Positions 8,116-16,526 of a DNA stretch of 25,656 nt are shown one piece after another; position 1 is the first letter of the stretch, and each line of letters opens with the position of its first letter. Under the pieces are notes generated by a model. The model saw nothing but the letters and a program-made list of their open reading frames with translations. It did no database searches and was not told the origin of the DNA. Both the position numbers and the translations under genes were made by a program. This DNA comes from UBA4923 sp964486135 (lineage in GTDB: Bacteria > Bacillota > Clostridia > Saccharofermentanales > DTU023): the NCBI GenBank assembly GCA_964486135.1, contig CAZAKT010000022.1, positions 1 through 25,656 of the forward strand, given 5' to 3'.

Positions 8116-8426
8116 GCCGGCCGGTCTACGTATCCCTTATCCTGGAGATGAAGAGCACCGGTATCAGGAGGCCACTGGGGATCACTTGGGAGGACGGCCG
8201 CTTCTACGAAATCATAGCGCCGCGTTTTATCGGGTGGCGCGCCGCCCGGTCGGCCGGGTCGGGTGAATGTTGGCTCTGCCGGATCAATGGCCGGGAGGTC
8301 CCCCTTTATTATTCCCCCCTGACCGGACGCTGGTGGATGGACGGCAGGGGTGAACCTGATCCGCCCCCGAAACCGGAAGCCTACCGGCCCGTAAAGGATC
8401 GAGACTACAAACCGCCGGGCACGTGA
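8112..8426 (+). CDS. Small SOS-cassette protein B, paralogue of protein A
   Basis: A 104-residue protein translated from an ATG that overlaps the polymerase TGA (ATGA), which suggests translational coupling and a fixed ratio to the polymerase. It starts RPVYVSLILEM, has WEDGRFYEI in the middle and GREVPLYYSPLTGRWWMD near residue 75. This is the same order of conserved blocks as the 80-residue protein before the polymerase. The last 30 residues are a Pro- and charge-rich tail absent from the paralogue (PPPKPEAYRPVKDRDYKPPG) and are probably disordered. Function is unknown. Confidence 0.78.
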   Translation: MSRPVYVSLILEMKSTGIRRPLGITWEDGRFYEIIAPRFIGWRAARSAGSGECWLCRINGREVPLYYSPLTGRWWMDGRGEPDPPPKPEAYRPVKDRDYKPPGT

Positions 8427-8432
8427 GATAAT
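8424..8432 (+). promoter_or_regulatory. Possible internal extended -10 promoter for the Abi gene
   Basis: TGA-GATAAT at 8424-8432 matches an extended -10 element (TGn then 5 of 6). The -35 position has only ACTACA. It would start transcription near 8440, about 23 bp before the Abi start. If real, the Abi gene could be expressed independently of the SOS promoter. Confidence 0.3.
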
Positions 8433-8462
8433 AGGGACAAACAAGGGAGGGGACGGATCGCC

Positions 8463-9599
8463 ATGCCAAGACCAAAGACCTTTCGGAGCTATCAGGAGCA
8501 GGTCCAGTTCATGCGGAGCCGGGGCATTGAAATACCCGATGACAAGGAGGCAATTGAGGCGCTCAGCACCTTCTCCTACTACTCGCTGGTCAACCTGAAC
8601 AAGCATCTCTACGGAGGCCTCGGCCGGCGCGATTTTGCCGGCAACCCCTCCCTCCTGGACCTGCAACTGGCCCATATGCTGAATATGAATTTCTACCAGA
8701 CCGTCCTCAAGGGCATCCTCTATGTCGAAGCCTCCTTCAAAACCAAACTGGCCTACCTGGTCTCCGAAAAGTTCGGTTCTGTCAGCCAGGAAGAGATCGA
8801 GGAAGCGGGCAACAACTTTTTTTATCGGGGCTACTATGACCCCGGCAATGAACTCACCACGGGGACCCTTCGATCCCTTAGAAACAAATACCGCCTGCTC
8901 CACGCCACAGCCGGTTCCAATTCCTATTCCCACCAATTCCTGGCCGGTGACAGGCAGCTCCCGCCCTGGATGTTTGTCCATGACATCGAATTCGGCTTCG
9001 CTATCAAATGGTATAAAATCCTACGGGAACAGGACCGGGATGAGGTCTGCGCCAGGATGCTCTGGGGGGAAACAGGGGATGTGCCGGCCGGCTTCCAGGC
9101 CGGACAGGGGCGTGAACTCCTGGACGCTGCCCTTGAACTCATGAGGGAATACCGCAATATCATCGCCCACGGCGAAAGGATCTTCCCCAGTGAAATACTG
9201 GAATTCCTGCCCGAGGCGCCCCTCTTCGCCCTCCTCCCGGAAGGCATACTGTCACGGGAGGAGTATGCCCGGGGCATTGGCAGGCAGGATCCCTTCGCCT
9301 GCCTGCTCGCCATCACCCGTTTCATTCACGAGCCGGTCCTCATGTTGAGTTTCCTGACGGAACTGCAGACCCAGCTCGACTTCGCGCACAGGATGAAGCG
9401 TACTATGGCGCCGGGCAGCCTCCGAATTCATGAGATCCTCACCATTCCCGACTTCGTCATGGACAGGTTGATAGCCTTAAGCCACCATCGCTTCGGTGAT
9501 ATATCGCGGGTCTACTTTGATTTGATCGGGTCCCCGTCAACCGAGCGTGACGTCCAGGATCATCATGAGGATGAAACCGGCAATCATGGCAAAGCTTGA
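8463..9599 (+). CDS. Abi_2 (AbiD/AbiF-like) HEPN-superfamily abortive infection protein
   Basis: A 378-residue protein with the N-terminal Abi_2 pattern: KTFRSYQEQVQFMRSRGIEI, then ALSTFSYYSLVNLNKHLYG. The HEPN-type signature is RNIIAH, with Arg231 and His236 in the R-x4-H spacing that forms the RNase active site in catalytic HEPN proteins. Abi_2 members of lactococci stop phage growth by killing or arresting the infected cell. The start at ATG 8463 has GGGAGGGG upstream. The gene follows small protein B by 36 bp on the same strand, with no terminator, so it may share the LexA-controlled transcript. Its last 63 bp lie opposite the end of the ZIP transporter gene. The last 25 or so residues are acidic and His-rich and may simply result from this overlap. 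Confidence 0.85.
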   Translation: MPRPKTFRSYQEQVQFMRSRGIEIPDDKEAIEALSTFSYYSLVNLNKHLYGGLGRRDFAGNPSLLDLQLAHMLNMNFYQTVLKGILYVEASFKTKLAYLVSEKFGSVSQEEIEEAGNNFFYRGYYDPGNELTTGTLRSLRNKYRLLHATAGSNSYSHQFLAGDRQLPPWMFVHDIEFGFAIKWYKILREQDRDEVCARMLWGETGDVPAGFQAGQGRELLDAALELMREYRNIIAHGERIFPSEILEFLPEAPLFALLPEGILSREEYARGIGRQDPFACLLAITRFIHEPVLMLSFLTELQTQLDFAHRMKRTMAPGSLRIHEILTIPDFVMDRLIALSHHRFGDISRVYFDLIGSPSTERDVQDHHEDETGNHGKA

Positions 9600-10298
9600 G
9601 ACCCGCTCATTACCGCCGCCGTGTGTCTCGGGGATGACCTCATCAACGATGACAAAGAGCATGGCCCCGGCGGCAAGCGCCAGGATGAAGGGCAGGGCGG
9701 GTCGGAAAAGCCGGATGAGTCCGTAGCCGGCAAAGGCCATAACAGGTTCGATGACACCCGTGAGAACTGCTATCCAAAAGGCCGTCCTGGTCTTGTAGCC
9801 GGCCCGCATAAGGGCGAAGGCGACCGCCAGTCCCTCCGGCATATTCTGCAGCCCAATGCCGACGGCGATGGGAAGGCCATGCGCCACCAGGCCCGATCCA
9901 AAACCCACCCCAACCGCCATGCCCTCGGGAATATTGTGGATGGTGATGGCAATGACGAAGAGCCAGATCTTTTTCAAGGAATCACTTGCCATACCTTCAT
10001 GCCGCTTGTTGAGCAGATGCTCATGGGGGGCAAAGCGGTCGACCAGGTCAATCAGCAAGGTTCCACAAGCAATACCGGCACCGGTAACCAGCACAGCCAG
10101 GAGCAAATTATCGCCGCCAGCCTCGATGCTGGGGACAATCAGGGAAAAACCTGTCGCGGCCAGCATGATGCCGGCAGAAAACCCCAACATCATATCCAGC
10201 CCCTTCCGCTTGACATTTTTGGCGAAAAGCGCGGGGATAGCCCCAACACCGGTCATCATGCCCGGTATGATCAGTCCAAGAATAAGCGTCCAATGCAT
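9537..10298 (-). CDS. ZIP-family divalent metal transporter
   Basis: A 253-residue membrane protein with about eight transmembrane segments. The two metal-site helices are HNIPEGMAVGVGFG and GIGLQNMPEGLAVAFA, both with the family's N-x-P-E-G core, and a third motif is VDEVIPETHGGG. ZIP proteins bring zinc or related metals into the cytoplasm. The substrate is probably zinc, but iron or manganese is possible. The start chosen is ATG at 10298 with AAAGGAG at 10314-10308 and 9-bp spacing; TTG at 10304 is in frame but sits too close to that site. The 3' end overlaps the Abi gene by 63 bp. Confidence 0.93.
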   Translation of the reverse strand: MHWTLILGLIIPGMMTGVGAIPALFAKNVKRKGLDMMLGFSAGIMLAATGFSLIVPSIEAGGDNLLLAVLVTGAGIACGTLLIDLVDRFAPHEHLLNKRHEGMASDSLKKIWLFVIAITIHNIPEGMAVGVGFGSGLVAHGLPIAVGIGLQNMPEGLAVAFALMRAGYKTRTAFWIAVLTGVIEPVMAFAGYGLIRLFRPALPFILALAAGAMLFVIVDEVIPETHGGGNERVSSFAMIAGFILMMILDVTLG

Positions 10299-10326
10299 AA
10301 TCAACGGCTCCTTTAGCTTATGGGCT

Positions 10327-10335
10327 ATCTTAACA
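10327..10335 (-). promoter_or_regulatory. Extended -10 promoter of the ZIP gene
   Basis: On the minus strand TGT-TAAGAT (10335 to 10327) fits an extended -10 element with 5 of 6 bases. No good -35 is seen. It would give a leader of about 22 bases. No Zur-type palindrome was recognised. Confidence 0.45.
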
Positions 10336-10408
10336 TTACAGGCCGATCTTTTTCGAATATCCCCAGCCAGGAATTGATTTGCCCTGCCTCCCGCCTTCTT
10401 TCATATCC

Positions 10409-11860
10409 CTAGGAGGTGGGACGCCAGGTCCGGGGCGAGAAGAAGAGGATGAAGGGTAAAAGTTCCAGACGCCCGGCCAACATAAGAAAACTCAGTACCA
10501 GTTTGGTGAAATCATTGAAGGAGGCAAAATTGGAGGCGGGGCCGACGGCCGAAAGGCCGGGGCCCACATTGTTCAGGGCGGTGGTGGTGGCGGAGAGAGA
10601 GGTCACAAGATCAGGACTGTCAAAGGATACGAGGACCGTACCCAGGAAGAGAAAAAGGAGGTAGACGCAAAGATAGCCCAGGACCGGCTGCCGGCTCGTT
10701 TCCGAAAGGAGGCGGCCGTCCAGGCGGACCGACATAACCTGACGGGGATCACGCGCCTTGAAGACCTGCTCCCGGGCAGTCTTCAGATAAATGATTAAAC
10801 GGGAGACTTTCAGACCTCCGCCCGTCGAACCGGCAGAGGCCCCGATGAACATGACCAGGAGGAGGAGGATCTGACTCACCTGGGGCCAAAGGGTGAAGTC
10901 AACCGTCGCGTAGCCTGTCGTACTCATGAGGGAGCTCACGGCGAAAAAGGAGTGCTCGACTGCCTGGCCGGCTGAAGCGAATTGCGGCAAGACCCTGACA
11001 AAGACCAGCAGGGACACTCCCAGGAAGATGCCCAGGTACCAGCGGAGCTCCTCACTTTTGAAAGCCTGTTTGAAGTTCCTCCTCAAGACCAGGTAATAGA
11101 ATTGGAAATTGACGCCAAAAAGGGCCATGGCGACGGTCAGCACCCAATTGATGTAGGAGCTGTTGTAGTATCCGATACTGGCATTTTTGCTTGAAAAACC
11201 TCCCGTACCAGCTGTTCCCAGGGCATGGATCAGGGAGTCAAAGACCGGCATACCGCCAAAACAGAGCAGGACAAAGGTGATGAGGGTCATGACAAAATAA
11301 ATTGAGTAGAGGATCACGGCCGTCTTTCGCATCCGGGTCGCCAGTTTCCCGAAATAGGGGCCGGGCATCTCCGCCTTCATGATATTCACCGAATCGGCGG
11401 TGGCGTCGATATTCAAAATAAAGGTAAAGACGAGGACCCCCATGCCCCCGATGAAGTGGGTGAAACTGCGCCAGAAGAGGCTGAAGTGTGACAGGGCCTC
11501 GACATCTTCCAGGATGGTTGATCCTGTTGTCGAAAAGCCTGACGCCGATTCGAAGAAGGCATCAACAAAGCCCGGGATTTCGCCAGCCAGCATGAGGGCA
11601 GCCGCGCTGACCAGGGAGACGGACAGCCAGGTCAGGAAGGTGATGGCCATGCCCTCGCTGGCCCGCAAGCGTAACTTGGCGGGCTTGCCCAAGGCCAGGA
11701 GGCTTCCCAGCAGGAAGAATCCTGCGGCAACCAGGCCAAAACTCAACAGGGCCTCGACTGTCTCCCGGTAAAAAAGAGCTACCAGGACCGGCAGTAGGAA
11801 CAAAAGGGAGGAGATCTGGAACATCCTCCCCTGAACGTATCGGACTGAATTGAAATTCAA
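10409..11860 (-). CDS. trkH: Potassium uptake channel subunit TrkH
   Basis: A 483-residue integral membrane protein of the Trk/Ktr superfamily, the K+ (or Na+) conducting subunit that pairs with TrkA. All four pore loops with their filter glycines can be seen: GFSTTGST, GTAGTGGFSS, LMSTTGYAT and LNNVGPGL. The start is TTG at 11860, inside the four-base overlap TTGA with the trkA stop. GGAGGGG at 11873-11867 is six bases upstream, which supports this unusual start and translational coupling. No clear terminator follows the gene before the ZIP promoter region. Confidence 0.95.
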   Translation of the reverse strand: MNFNSVRYVQGRMFQISSLLFLLPVLVALFYRETVEALLSFGLVAAGFFLLGSLLALGKPAKLRLRASEGMAITFLTWLSVSLVSAAALMLAGEIPGFVDAFFESASGFSTTGSTILEDVEALSHFSLFWRSFTHFIGGMGVLVFTFILNIDATADSVNIMKAEMPGPYFGKLATRMRKTAVILYSIYFVMTLITFVLLCFGGMPVFDSLIHALGTAGTGGFSSKNASIGYYNSSYINWVLTVAMALFGVNFQFYYLVLRRNFKQAFKSEELRWYLGIFLGVSLLVFVRVLPQFASAGQAVEHSFFAVSSLMSTTGYATVDFTLWPQVSQILLLLVMFIGASAGSTGGGLKVSRLIIYLKTAREQVFKARDPRQVMSVRLDGRLLSETSRQPVLGYLCVYLLFLFLGTVLVSFDSPDLVTSLSATTTALNNVGPGLSAVGPASNFASFNDFTKLVLSFLMLAGRLELLPFILFFSPRTWRPTS

Positions 11861-13221
11861 TCTTTGCCCCTCCGTATATCGTCAAGGTCGGTAAGCCGGG
11901 TCCCCACAGCAACCACGATGACCCGGTCGTAAGCCTTGATCTGGTCCCGGCCGGAGGGGAAGATGATCTCCCGGCCACGCACCAGGCAGGCCAGGCGCAA
12001 GGAGGGTCGCAAATTGAGATCCTCCAGGGCCTTGTCAAGCACCTTGCTTTGGGGCTGGGCAATGAATTCAAGCGCTTCCACCCGGCCCTCGGCAAAACGG
12101 TAGAGGGCTTCGACCGCAGAACCCTGGGAATTATCCAGGGCGCGGATGACCCGGACGATTTCATCGGACACGATGCGCTGTGGTGTCAGGATACCTTGCA
12201 GGTCCGAATCGTCCAGGATATCCAGCAAGCGTGTCCGGTTGATCTTGGTAATGGTCTTTTGGACCCCATTATGGGAGGCGACCATGGAGGCCAGGACATT
12301 TTCCTCATCAATCCCGGTCAGGGAGATAAAGGCGTCATAGTTTTTGAGATTGCTTTCTTCCAGGACCCGCTGGTCCGTCCCGTCAGCCCGGATGACATCC
12401 ACCCAGGGGTAATGCTGGTAGACAAATTCCGCCATGGCCCGGTCGCGCTCAATCAGCTTGACAGAGAATTTCTGCTTATCCATAAGGCCCAAAAGCCAAT
12501 AGGCGATCGCCCCACCGCCCGTAATCAGCACATTCCTTATCTTGGGGATCCTGGTATTGGTGTGGGAATAAAAGCTCTGGAGGGTATCCTCGTCGCCCGT
12601 CACGTGGATGGTATCGCCGGACTGGATGACACTCCTGCCATCCGGGATGAAGACCTCCCCATCGCGCTGGATCACGCACACCATGAGGTCCCGTCCGCAA
12701 ACCCGCCTGAAATCCAGCAGGCTCAGGCCAGCAAGAACACTGTCTTCGGGTACCCGGATGGCCACAATGTGGACCCGGCCCCTCACAAAACTCTCCACGC
12801 TTATGGCCGAGGGGTAGCGGAGCATCCTCATGATCTCCTGGGCGGATTCCAGGTTGGGGTTAATGAGGATGCCAACACCCATACTCTCTTTGAAATGGGG
12901 GACATCCGGTGAATAGTCGGGGTTTACGACACGGGCGAAGGTTTTCTTAGCGCCCAGATGCTGGGCCAGGATGGCAGAGATGAGGTTGACCTCATCCGAC
13001 CCGGTCATGGCCAGAAAGGCCTGGCAATGATCAATGCCGGCTTCCTTTTGCGTATAGTAGCTTGCCGCGTTACCAACCAGACCTGAAAGATCAAACTCCT
13101 CGATCGCGGCCTCGAGCTGGCCCTCATCAATCTCGATCAGGGTAATATCGTGCCCTTCGGCCACCAGTTCGCCTGCCACAGCCCGGCCGTATTTTCCGGC
13201 CCCCCCTATGATGATCTGCAT
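11857..13221 (-). CDS. trkA: Trk potassium uptake regulatory subunit TrkA
   Basis: A 454-residue cytoplasmic gating subunit with duplicated RCK modules. The first Rossmann domain opens the protein with IIIGGAGKYGRAVA (glycine-rich NAD-binding turn). The second begins around residue 232 with VLITGGGAIAYWLLG. Each is followed by a TrkA-C region (DSVLAGLSLLDFRR in the first half, SKVLDKALEDLNLRPS in the second). Full length for a two-RCK TrkA. The ATG at 13221 has GGAGG six bases upstream. The frame stays open upstream for 17 codons, but nothing there is conserved and the Rossmann strand starts at this Met. Its stop overlaps the trkH start. Confidence 0.96.
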   Translation of the reverse strand: MQIIIGGAGKYGRAVAGELVAEGHDITLIEIDEGQLEAAIEEFDLSGLVGNAASYYTQKEAGIDHCQAFLAMTGSDEVNLISAILAQHLGAKKTFARVVNPDYSPDVPHFKESMGVGILINPNLESAQEIMRMLRYPSAISVESFVRGRVHIVAIRVPEDSVLAGLSLLDFRRVCGRDLMVCVIQRDGEVFIPDGRSVIQSGDTIHVTGDEDTLQSFYSHTNTRIPKIRNVLITGGGAIAYWLLGLMDKQKFSVKLIERDRAMAEFVYQHYPWVDVIRADGTDQRVLEESNLKNYDAFISLTGIDEENVLASMVASHNGVQKTITKINRTRLLDILDDSDLQGILTPQRIVSDEIVRVIRALDNSQGSAVEALYRFAEGRVEALEFIAQPQSKVLDKALEDLNLRPSLRLACLVRGREIIFPSGRDQIKAYDRVIVVAVGTRLTDLDDIRRGKD

Positions 13222-13294
13222 GTCCTGCCTCCATCTTCTCCCTGAAAGGCCCTTCCGGCCTTGTTCTGTCATTCTATGCCTCCCGGCAGGAAAG

Positions 13295-14065
13295 TCAAAG
13301 CAGATCCCGCCCTCCCCGGCCTTTCACATACCAGGGATCCAGGGCCTGCCGGTAGCCTTTGAAGCGGTCCTTGTTGGTTGCCACGACCAGGCCCCTGACC
13401 CTTATTCCTGCCTTCAGGAGGGGCCTGGCCGCCTCCGCCAGGGTCGCGCCGCTTGTCAACACGTCGTCAAGCAGGATAACCGGTCGGCCTCGCAGAGATT
13501 CCAGGGCCCGGGAGGAAGTGTTGATTTCAAAGGCATCCCTGAGCTGGACCTGACGCTCGGCGGCGGACTGCGCTTCGCTTTGGCGCTCCGTATGGAGCTG
13601 GCGGACCAGGAGGCCGTCAAGGACGGGGACGGCAATCGACCGGGCCAGGGATTCAGCCAGCAAAAGGGCCTGGTTGTAGCCCCGCTCCCTTTGCCTTCTT
13701 TTATGGAGGGGAACGGGAATGATGGCATCCGCCAGGAGGCCCCGTCTCCTGACCGTCCCTTCCAGGAGGGGGCCCAGGGCCTCCGCCCGATCGGTTCTTC
13801 CGGCAAATTTCAGACTGACGATCAGCCTGGGCAGGGGATCCCTGTAAAAGAAGCTGGCGTAGAGCGGAAAGGATTCCTGCCATTGGACCGATTCGGCCTC
13901 CATCCTGAAGGGAAGCGTCGACAGGCAGGGACGGCAGACAAAGGGCGAGGGAAGCGGTGGATGTATGGCCTGGTCGCAGATGGAGCAGGTCGGGATATAG
14001 CTGAGACGCTCGAAGCCTTGCCTGGCCAGCGACAGGAATCGCCGGATATCAAGCAAGCTCTCCAT
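13295..14065 (-). CDS. comF: ComF family phosphoribosyltransferase-like protein
   Basis: A 256-residue protein with an N-terminal zinc-ribbon-like pair (CSIC and CRPC, about residues 27-50) and a C-terminal PRTase fold. The latter shows IIPVPLHKRRQRERGYNQA and the ribose-phosphate loop VILLDDVLTSGATLAEA. In competent bacteria ComF helps take up single-stranded DNA, but many non-competent Firmicutes carry it, so a role in DNA metabolism is the safer reading. The chosen ATG 14065 follows the recD2 stop by four bases with AGGGA upstream. Its position behind the helicase gene recD2 is recurrent in Firmicutes and suggests functional coupling. Confidence 0.93.
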   Translation of the reverse strand: MESLLDIRRFLSLARQGFERLSYIPTCSICDQAIHPPLPSPFVCRPCLSTLPFRMEAESVQWQESFPLYASFFYRDPLPRLIVSLKFAGRTDRAEALGPLLEGTVRRRGLLADAIIPVPLHKRRQRERGYNQALLLAESLARSIAVPVLDGLLVRQLHTERQSEAQSAAERQVQLRDAFEINTSSRALESLRGRPVILLDDVLTSGATLAEAARPLLKAGIRVRGLVVATNKDRFKGYRQALDPWYVKGRGGRDLL

Positions 14066-14069
14066 GCCA

Positions 14070-16496
14070 TCATTCCCTGAGCCAGGCTTGGAGCATACCC
14101 TGCCGCTCATTGGCCTCGTTGTTCCTCAGCATCATGGCCAGGGTTCGCCGCCGGGTCAGGATGAAGAGCCTTTCCCGGGCCCGGGTAACACCCGTATAAA
14201 GGAGGTTGCGGGTCAAGAAGGAAGGCGGCCCGCCGGGAATGACCAGGATCTCCACGGGGTACTCGGATCCTTGGGATTTATGGATGGTGGCGGCATAGGC
14301 AAGATCGATATCTTCCAGGTCCTCCCCTTCGATCAGGGCAATCCGCTCGTCTTCAAAGAGGACGGTCACTTTCCTGGAAGTCAGGCTGATGGCCTGGACA
14401 ATCCCCATCTCCCCATTCATGACCCCACTGCCCGCACGGCCTGTATCCACTGTCTTCCAGGTCAAATCGTAATTGTTCCGCATCTGCATGACCTTGTCCC
14501 CGACCGCGAATTTTTGGCCCTGACTTTCGATGGCGGGAAAGTTTTCCCCCTGGGCCAGGATCTGCAGGCTCCTGTTCAGCTCCGTAACCCCCGCCTGGCC
14601 ACGGCGGATGGCTGACAGGACCTGGGCCCCATAGAGTCCGTCGGTTCCATAATAGCGGGGAAGGACCTGGCGGCACAGCTTCAGGACGCCCTCCTGCATG
14701 GCCTCTTCGTCCGGGCAATCGATGAAAATGAAGTCGGATTCGAGCGACTGATCGAATTTGAGCGCCTCACCCCGAAGGATCCGGTGGGCATTGCTGACGA
14801 TGAGCTTGTGCGCCTCCTGCCGGAAAATCTCAGTCAGGCGTTTGTGTGGGGCGGCATCAGTCTGGAGGATATCACGCAAAACCTGGCCGGGCCCGATCGA
14901 GGGGAGCTGGTCGGCGTCACCGATCAGAAGGACACGTGTCCCTGGCTTAATAGCCGATAGGAGGGAGGCGAACAGGAAGCTATCAATCATGGAACACTCG
15001 TCAACGATCAGGGTATCGCAGTCAAGTTTTTCAGGCGACAGCCAAAAGCTCGCGTCAGGTATCCTGTCATCCTGCACCTGGAGGGCCAGCAGGCGGTGCA
15101 AGGTCTGGGCGGGCATCCGGCATACCTCAGCCAGGCGTCGGGCGGCCCGGCCTGTCGGGGCGGCCAGCAGGATCTTCTCCCCCCTCTCCTTGAGAATACT
15201 GGTCAGGAGCCGGACAATCGTAGTCTTGCCCGTCCCCGGCCCCCCGGTCAGGATGGAGAAGGGTTTCGTCAGTGCCATCAGGAGGGCCTGATACTGCTCC
15301 TTTCCAGGCTGAAATCCTTCCTGGCCTGCTATATCCGCGATATCTCTGCCGGCTTCCTCTTCGCTCAAATACCTGCTTCCCCCTGCCTGGCCCCTGGCCA
15401 ATTCACGTATGCGCCGGGCCAGCGCCCACTCGATCCAGGCCACGTCGTAGAGGCTGATAAGGTCGGGTGATAGGGCTGGAAGACTTTCCTCCCCAGCCGC
15501 CACCCCAGCTGTCAAAGATTCCAGGGCAGTCGCCCATTTGCCGGCAGGGGGACCCTTCGGTCCGTCCTTGTCTGGCCCTGGTCCCGGCTCGAAAGGGAGG
15601 ATTCCCTGTGCCGCCCTCTCTTGGACCTCTGACAATCGGACGAGCTCCCCTTCCCTGATCAGGCCTTCAATGGCAGGCGCAATACGGTCAGCTTCCACCC
15701 CAAGCCGTTCAGCCAGCGAGCGGATGACCGCGGATGATCTTTCAAGGGTATGCCCCTCCCGGAAAAGCGATTCATTGAGGGCGTACAGGACGGCCCCCCG
15801 CAGGCGGGCCGGATGGTCTCCCCCCATCCCCAGCTCCGAGGCGATCCTGTCGGCTGTCAAAAACCCGATGCCAGGTACCCTGCCCGCCAGTTCATAGGGA
15901 TTGGAACGGATCACGCCTTCGGCGGCGCTGCCGAAAATTTTATAGATCCTGTGGATGCGGCCCGGACCGATCCCGTGGGGCAGGAGCAAGAGAAGGAGTT
16001 CCTGATAGCTCTGGTCCTCTTTCAGCTGACGGCTGAAATCCAGGGCCTTTTTACGACTGATACCACGAATAGCGGCCACACGCTCCGGTTCGAGCCGCAA
16101 GACCGTCAGGGTTTGGTCCCCGAAGGCAGCGACCAGTTTTTTTGCCGTCGCCGGCCCGATGCCCTTGACCGCACCGGAGGCCAGGTATTTTTCTATCCTG
16201 TCACCGCCGTGTGGCGCCTCTTTTGATAGGGAAATGACATTTATCTGGGGGCCGTAACTGGGATGATCTTTTAGAATCCCTTCACCTGCGACCTGGTCAC
16301 CGGCGGAAAGAAAGGGCAGGATGCCGACCACCGTCCAGGACTCATATTCTTCCCCGACCTCCAGGACGGTGTATCCGTTCGCTTCATTGCGGAAAACCAC
16401 CCGCCTAACAAGGCCGGAAAAGGAAACCGTCTGGCCAATCCCTCCGTCATCCCTGTCATTCCTTGCCGGTTGGCGGTTACTATCCCCAACTTCCAC
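14070..16496 (-). CDS. recD2: RecD2-type ATP-dependent DNA helicase
   Basis: An 808-residue superfamily 1B 5'-3' DNA helicase, the long RecD form found without RecBC. An N-terminal OB-like domain (FSGLVRRVVFRNEANGYTVLEV) and tandem helix-hairpin-helix motifs (AVKGIGPATAKKLV, AAIRGISRKKAL, GIGPGRIHRIYKIFG, PGIGFLTADRIA) lead to the motor. Walker A is GGPGTGKTT with Lys424; Walker B is LIVDECSMID; later motifs are LLIGDADQLPSIGPG, AATIHKSQGSEYP and YTGVTRARERL. The GTG start at 16496 has GGGAG seven bases upstream. It follows metK by 30 bp and is likely to be in the SAM-regulated transcript. A Pro/Gly-rich insertion (around residues 300-320) lies before the motor. Confidence 0.97.
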   Translation of the reverse strand: MEVGDSNRQPARNDRDDGGIGQTVSFSGLVRRVVFRNEANGYTVLEVGEEYESWTVVGILPFLSAGDQVAGEGILKDHPSYGPQINVISLSKEAPHGGDRIEKYLASGAVKGIGPATAKKLVAAFGDQTLTVLRLEPERVAAIRGISRKKALDFSRQLKEDQSYQELLLLLLPHGIGPGRIHRIYKIFGSAAEGVIRSNPYELAGRVPGIGFLTADRIASELGMGGDHPARLRGAVLYALNESLFREGHTLERSSAVIRSLAERLGVEADRIAPAIEGLIREGELVRLSEVQERAAQGILPFEPGPGPDKDGPKGPPAGKWATALESLTAGVAAGEESLPALSPDLISLYDVAWIEWALARRIRELARGQAGGSRYLSEEEAGRDIADIAGQEGFQPGKEQYQALLMALTKPFSILTGGPGTGKTTIVRLLTSILKERGEKILLAAPTGRAARRLAEVCRMPAQTLHRLLALQVQDDRIPDASFWLSPEKLDCDTLIVDECSMIDSFLFASLLSAIKPGTRVLLIGDADQLPSIGPGQVLRDILQTDAAPHKRLTEIFRQEAHKLIVSNAHRILRGEALKFDQSLESDFIFIDCPDEEAMQEGVLKLCRQVLPRYYGTDGLYGAQVLSAIRRGQAGVTELNRSLQILAQGENFPAIESQGQKFAVGDKVMQMRNNYDLTWKTVDTGRAGSGVMNGEMGIVQAISLTSRKVTVLFEDERIALIEGEDLEDIDLAYAATIHKSQGSEYPVEILVIPGGPPSFLTRNLLYTGVTRARERLFILTRRRTLAMMLRNNEANERQGMLQAWLRE

Positions 16497-16526
16497 ATCG
16501 ATACTCCCAAACTGTCAAAGCTCTCT

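Noticed and set aside
7755..8981. 408-codon open frame on the minus strand
   Set aside because: It lies opposite the polymerase, small protein B and Abi genes, all of which have family motifs and good start sites; a GC-rich shadow.
9621..10316. 231-codon open frame on the plus strand
   Set aside because: It is the complement of the ZIP gene, whose motifs are unmistakable; its composition (Gly, Asp, His, Gln rich) is typical of antisense translation.
12049..12912. 287-codon open frame on the plus strand
   Set aside because: Antisense of trkA, with no motif of its own.
13222..13272. Longer trkA beginning at 13272
   Set aside because: The extra 17 residues are not conserved in style, and the GGAGG site supports the ATG at 13221, where the Rossmann strand begins.
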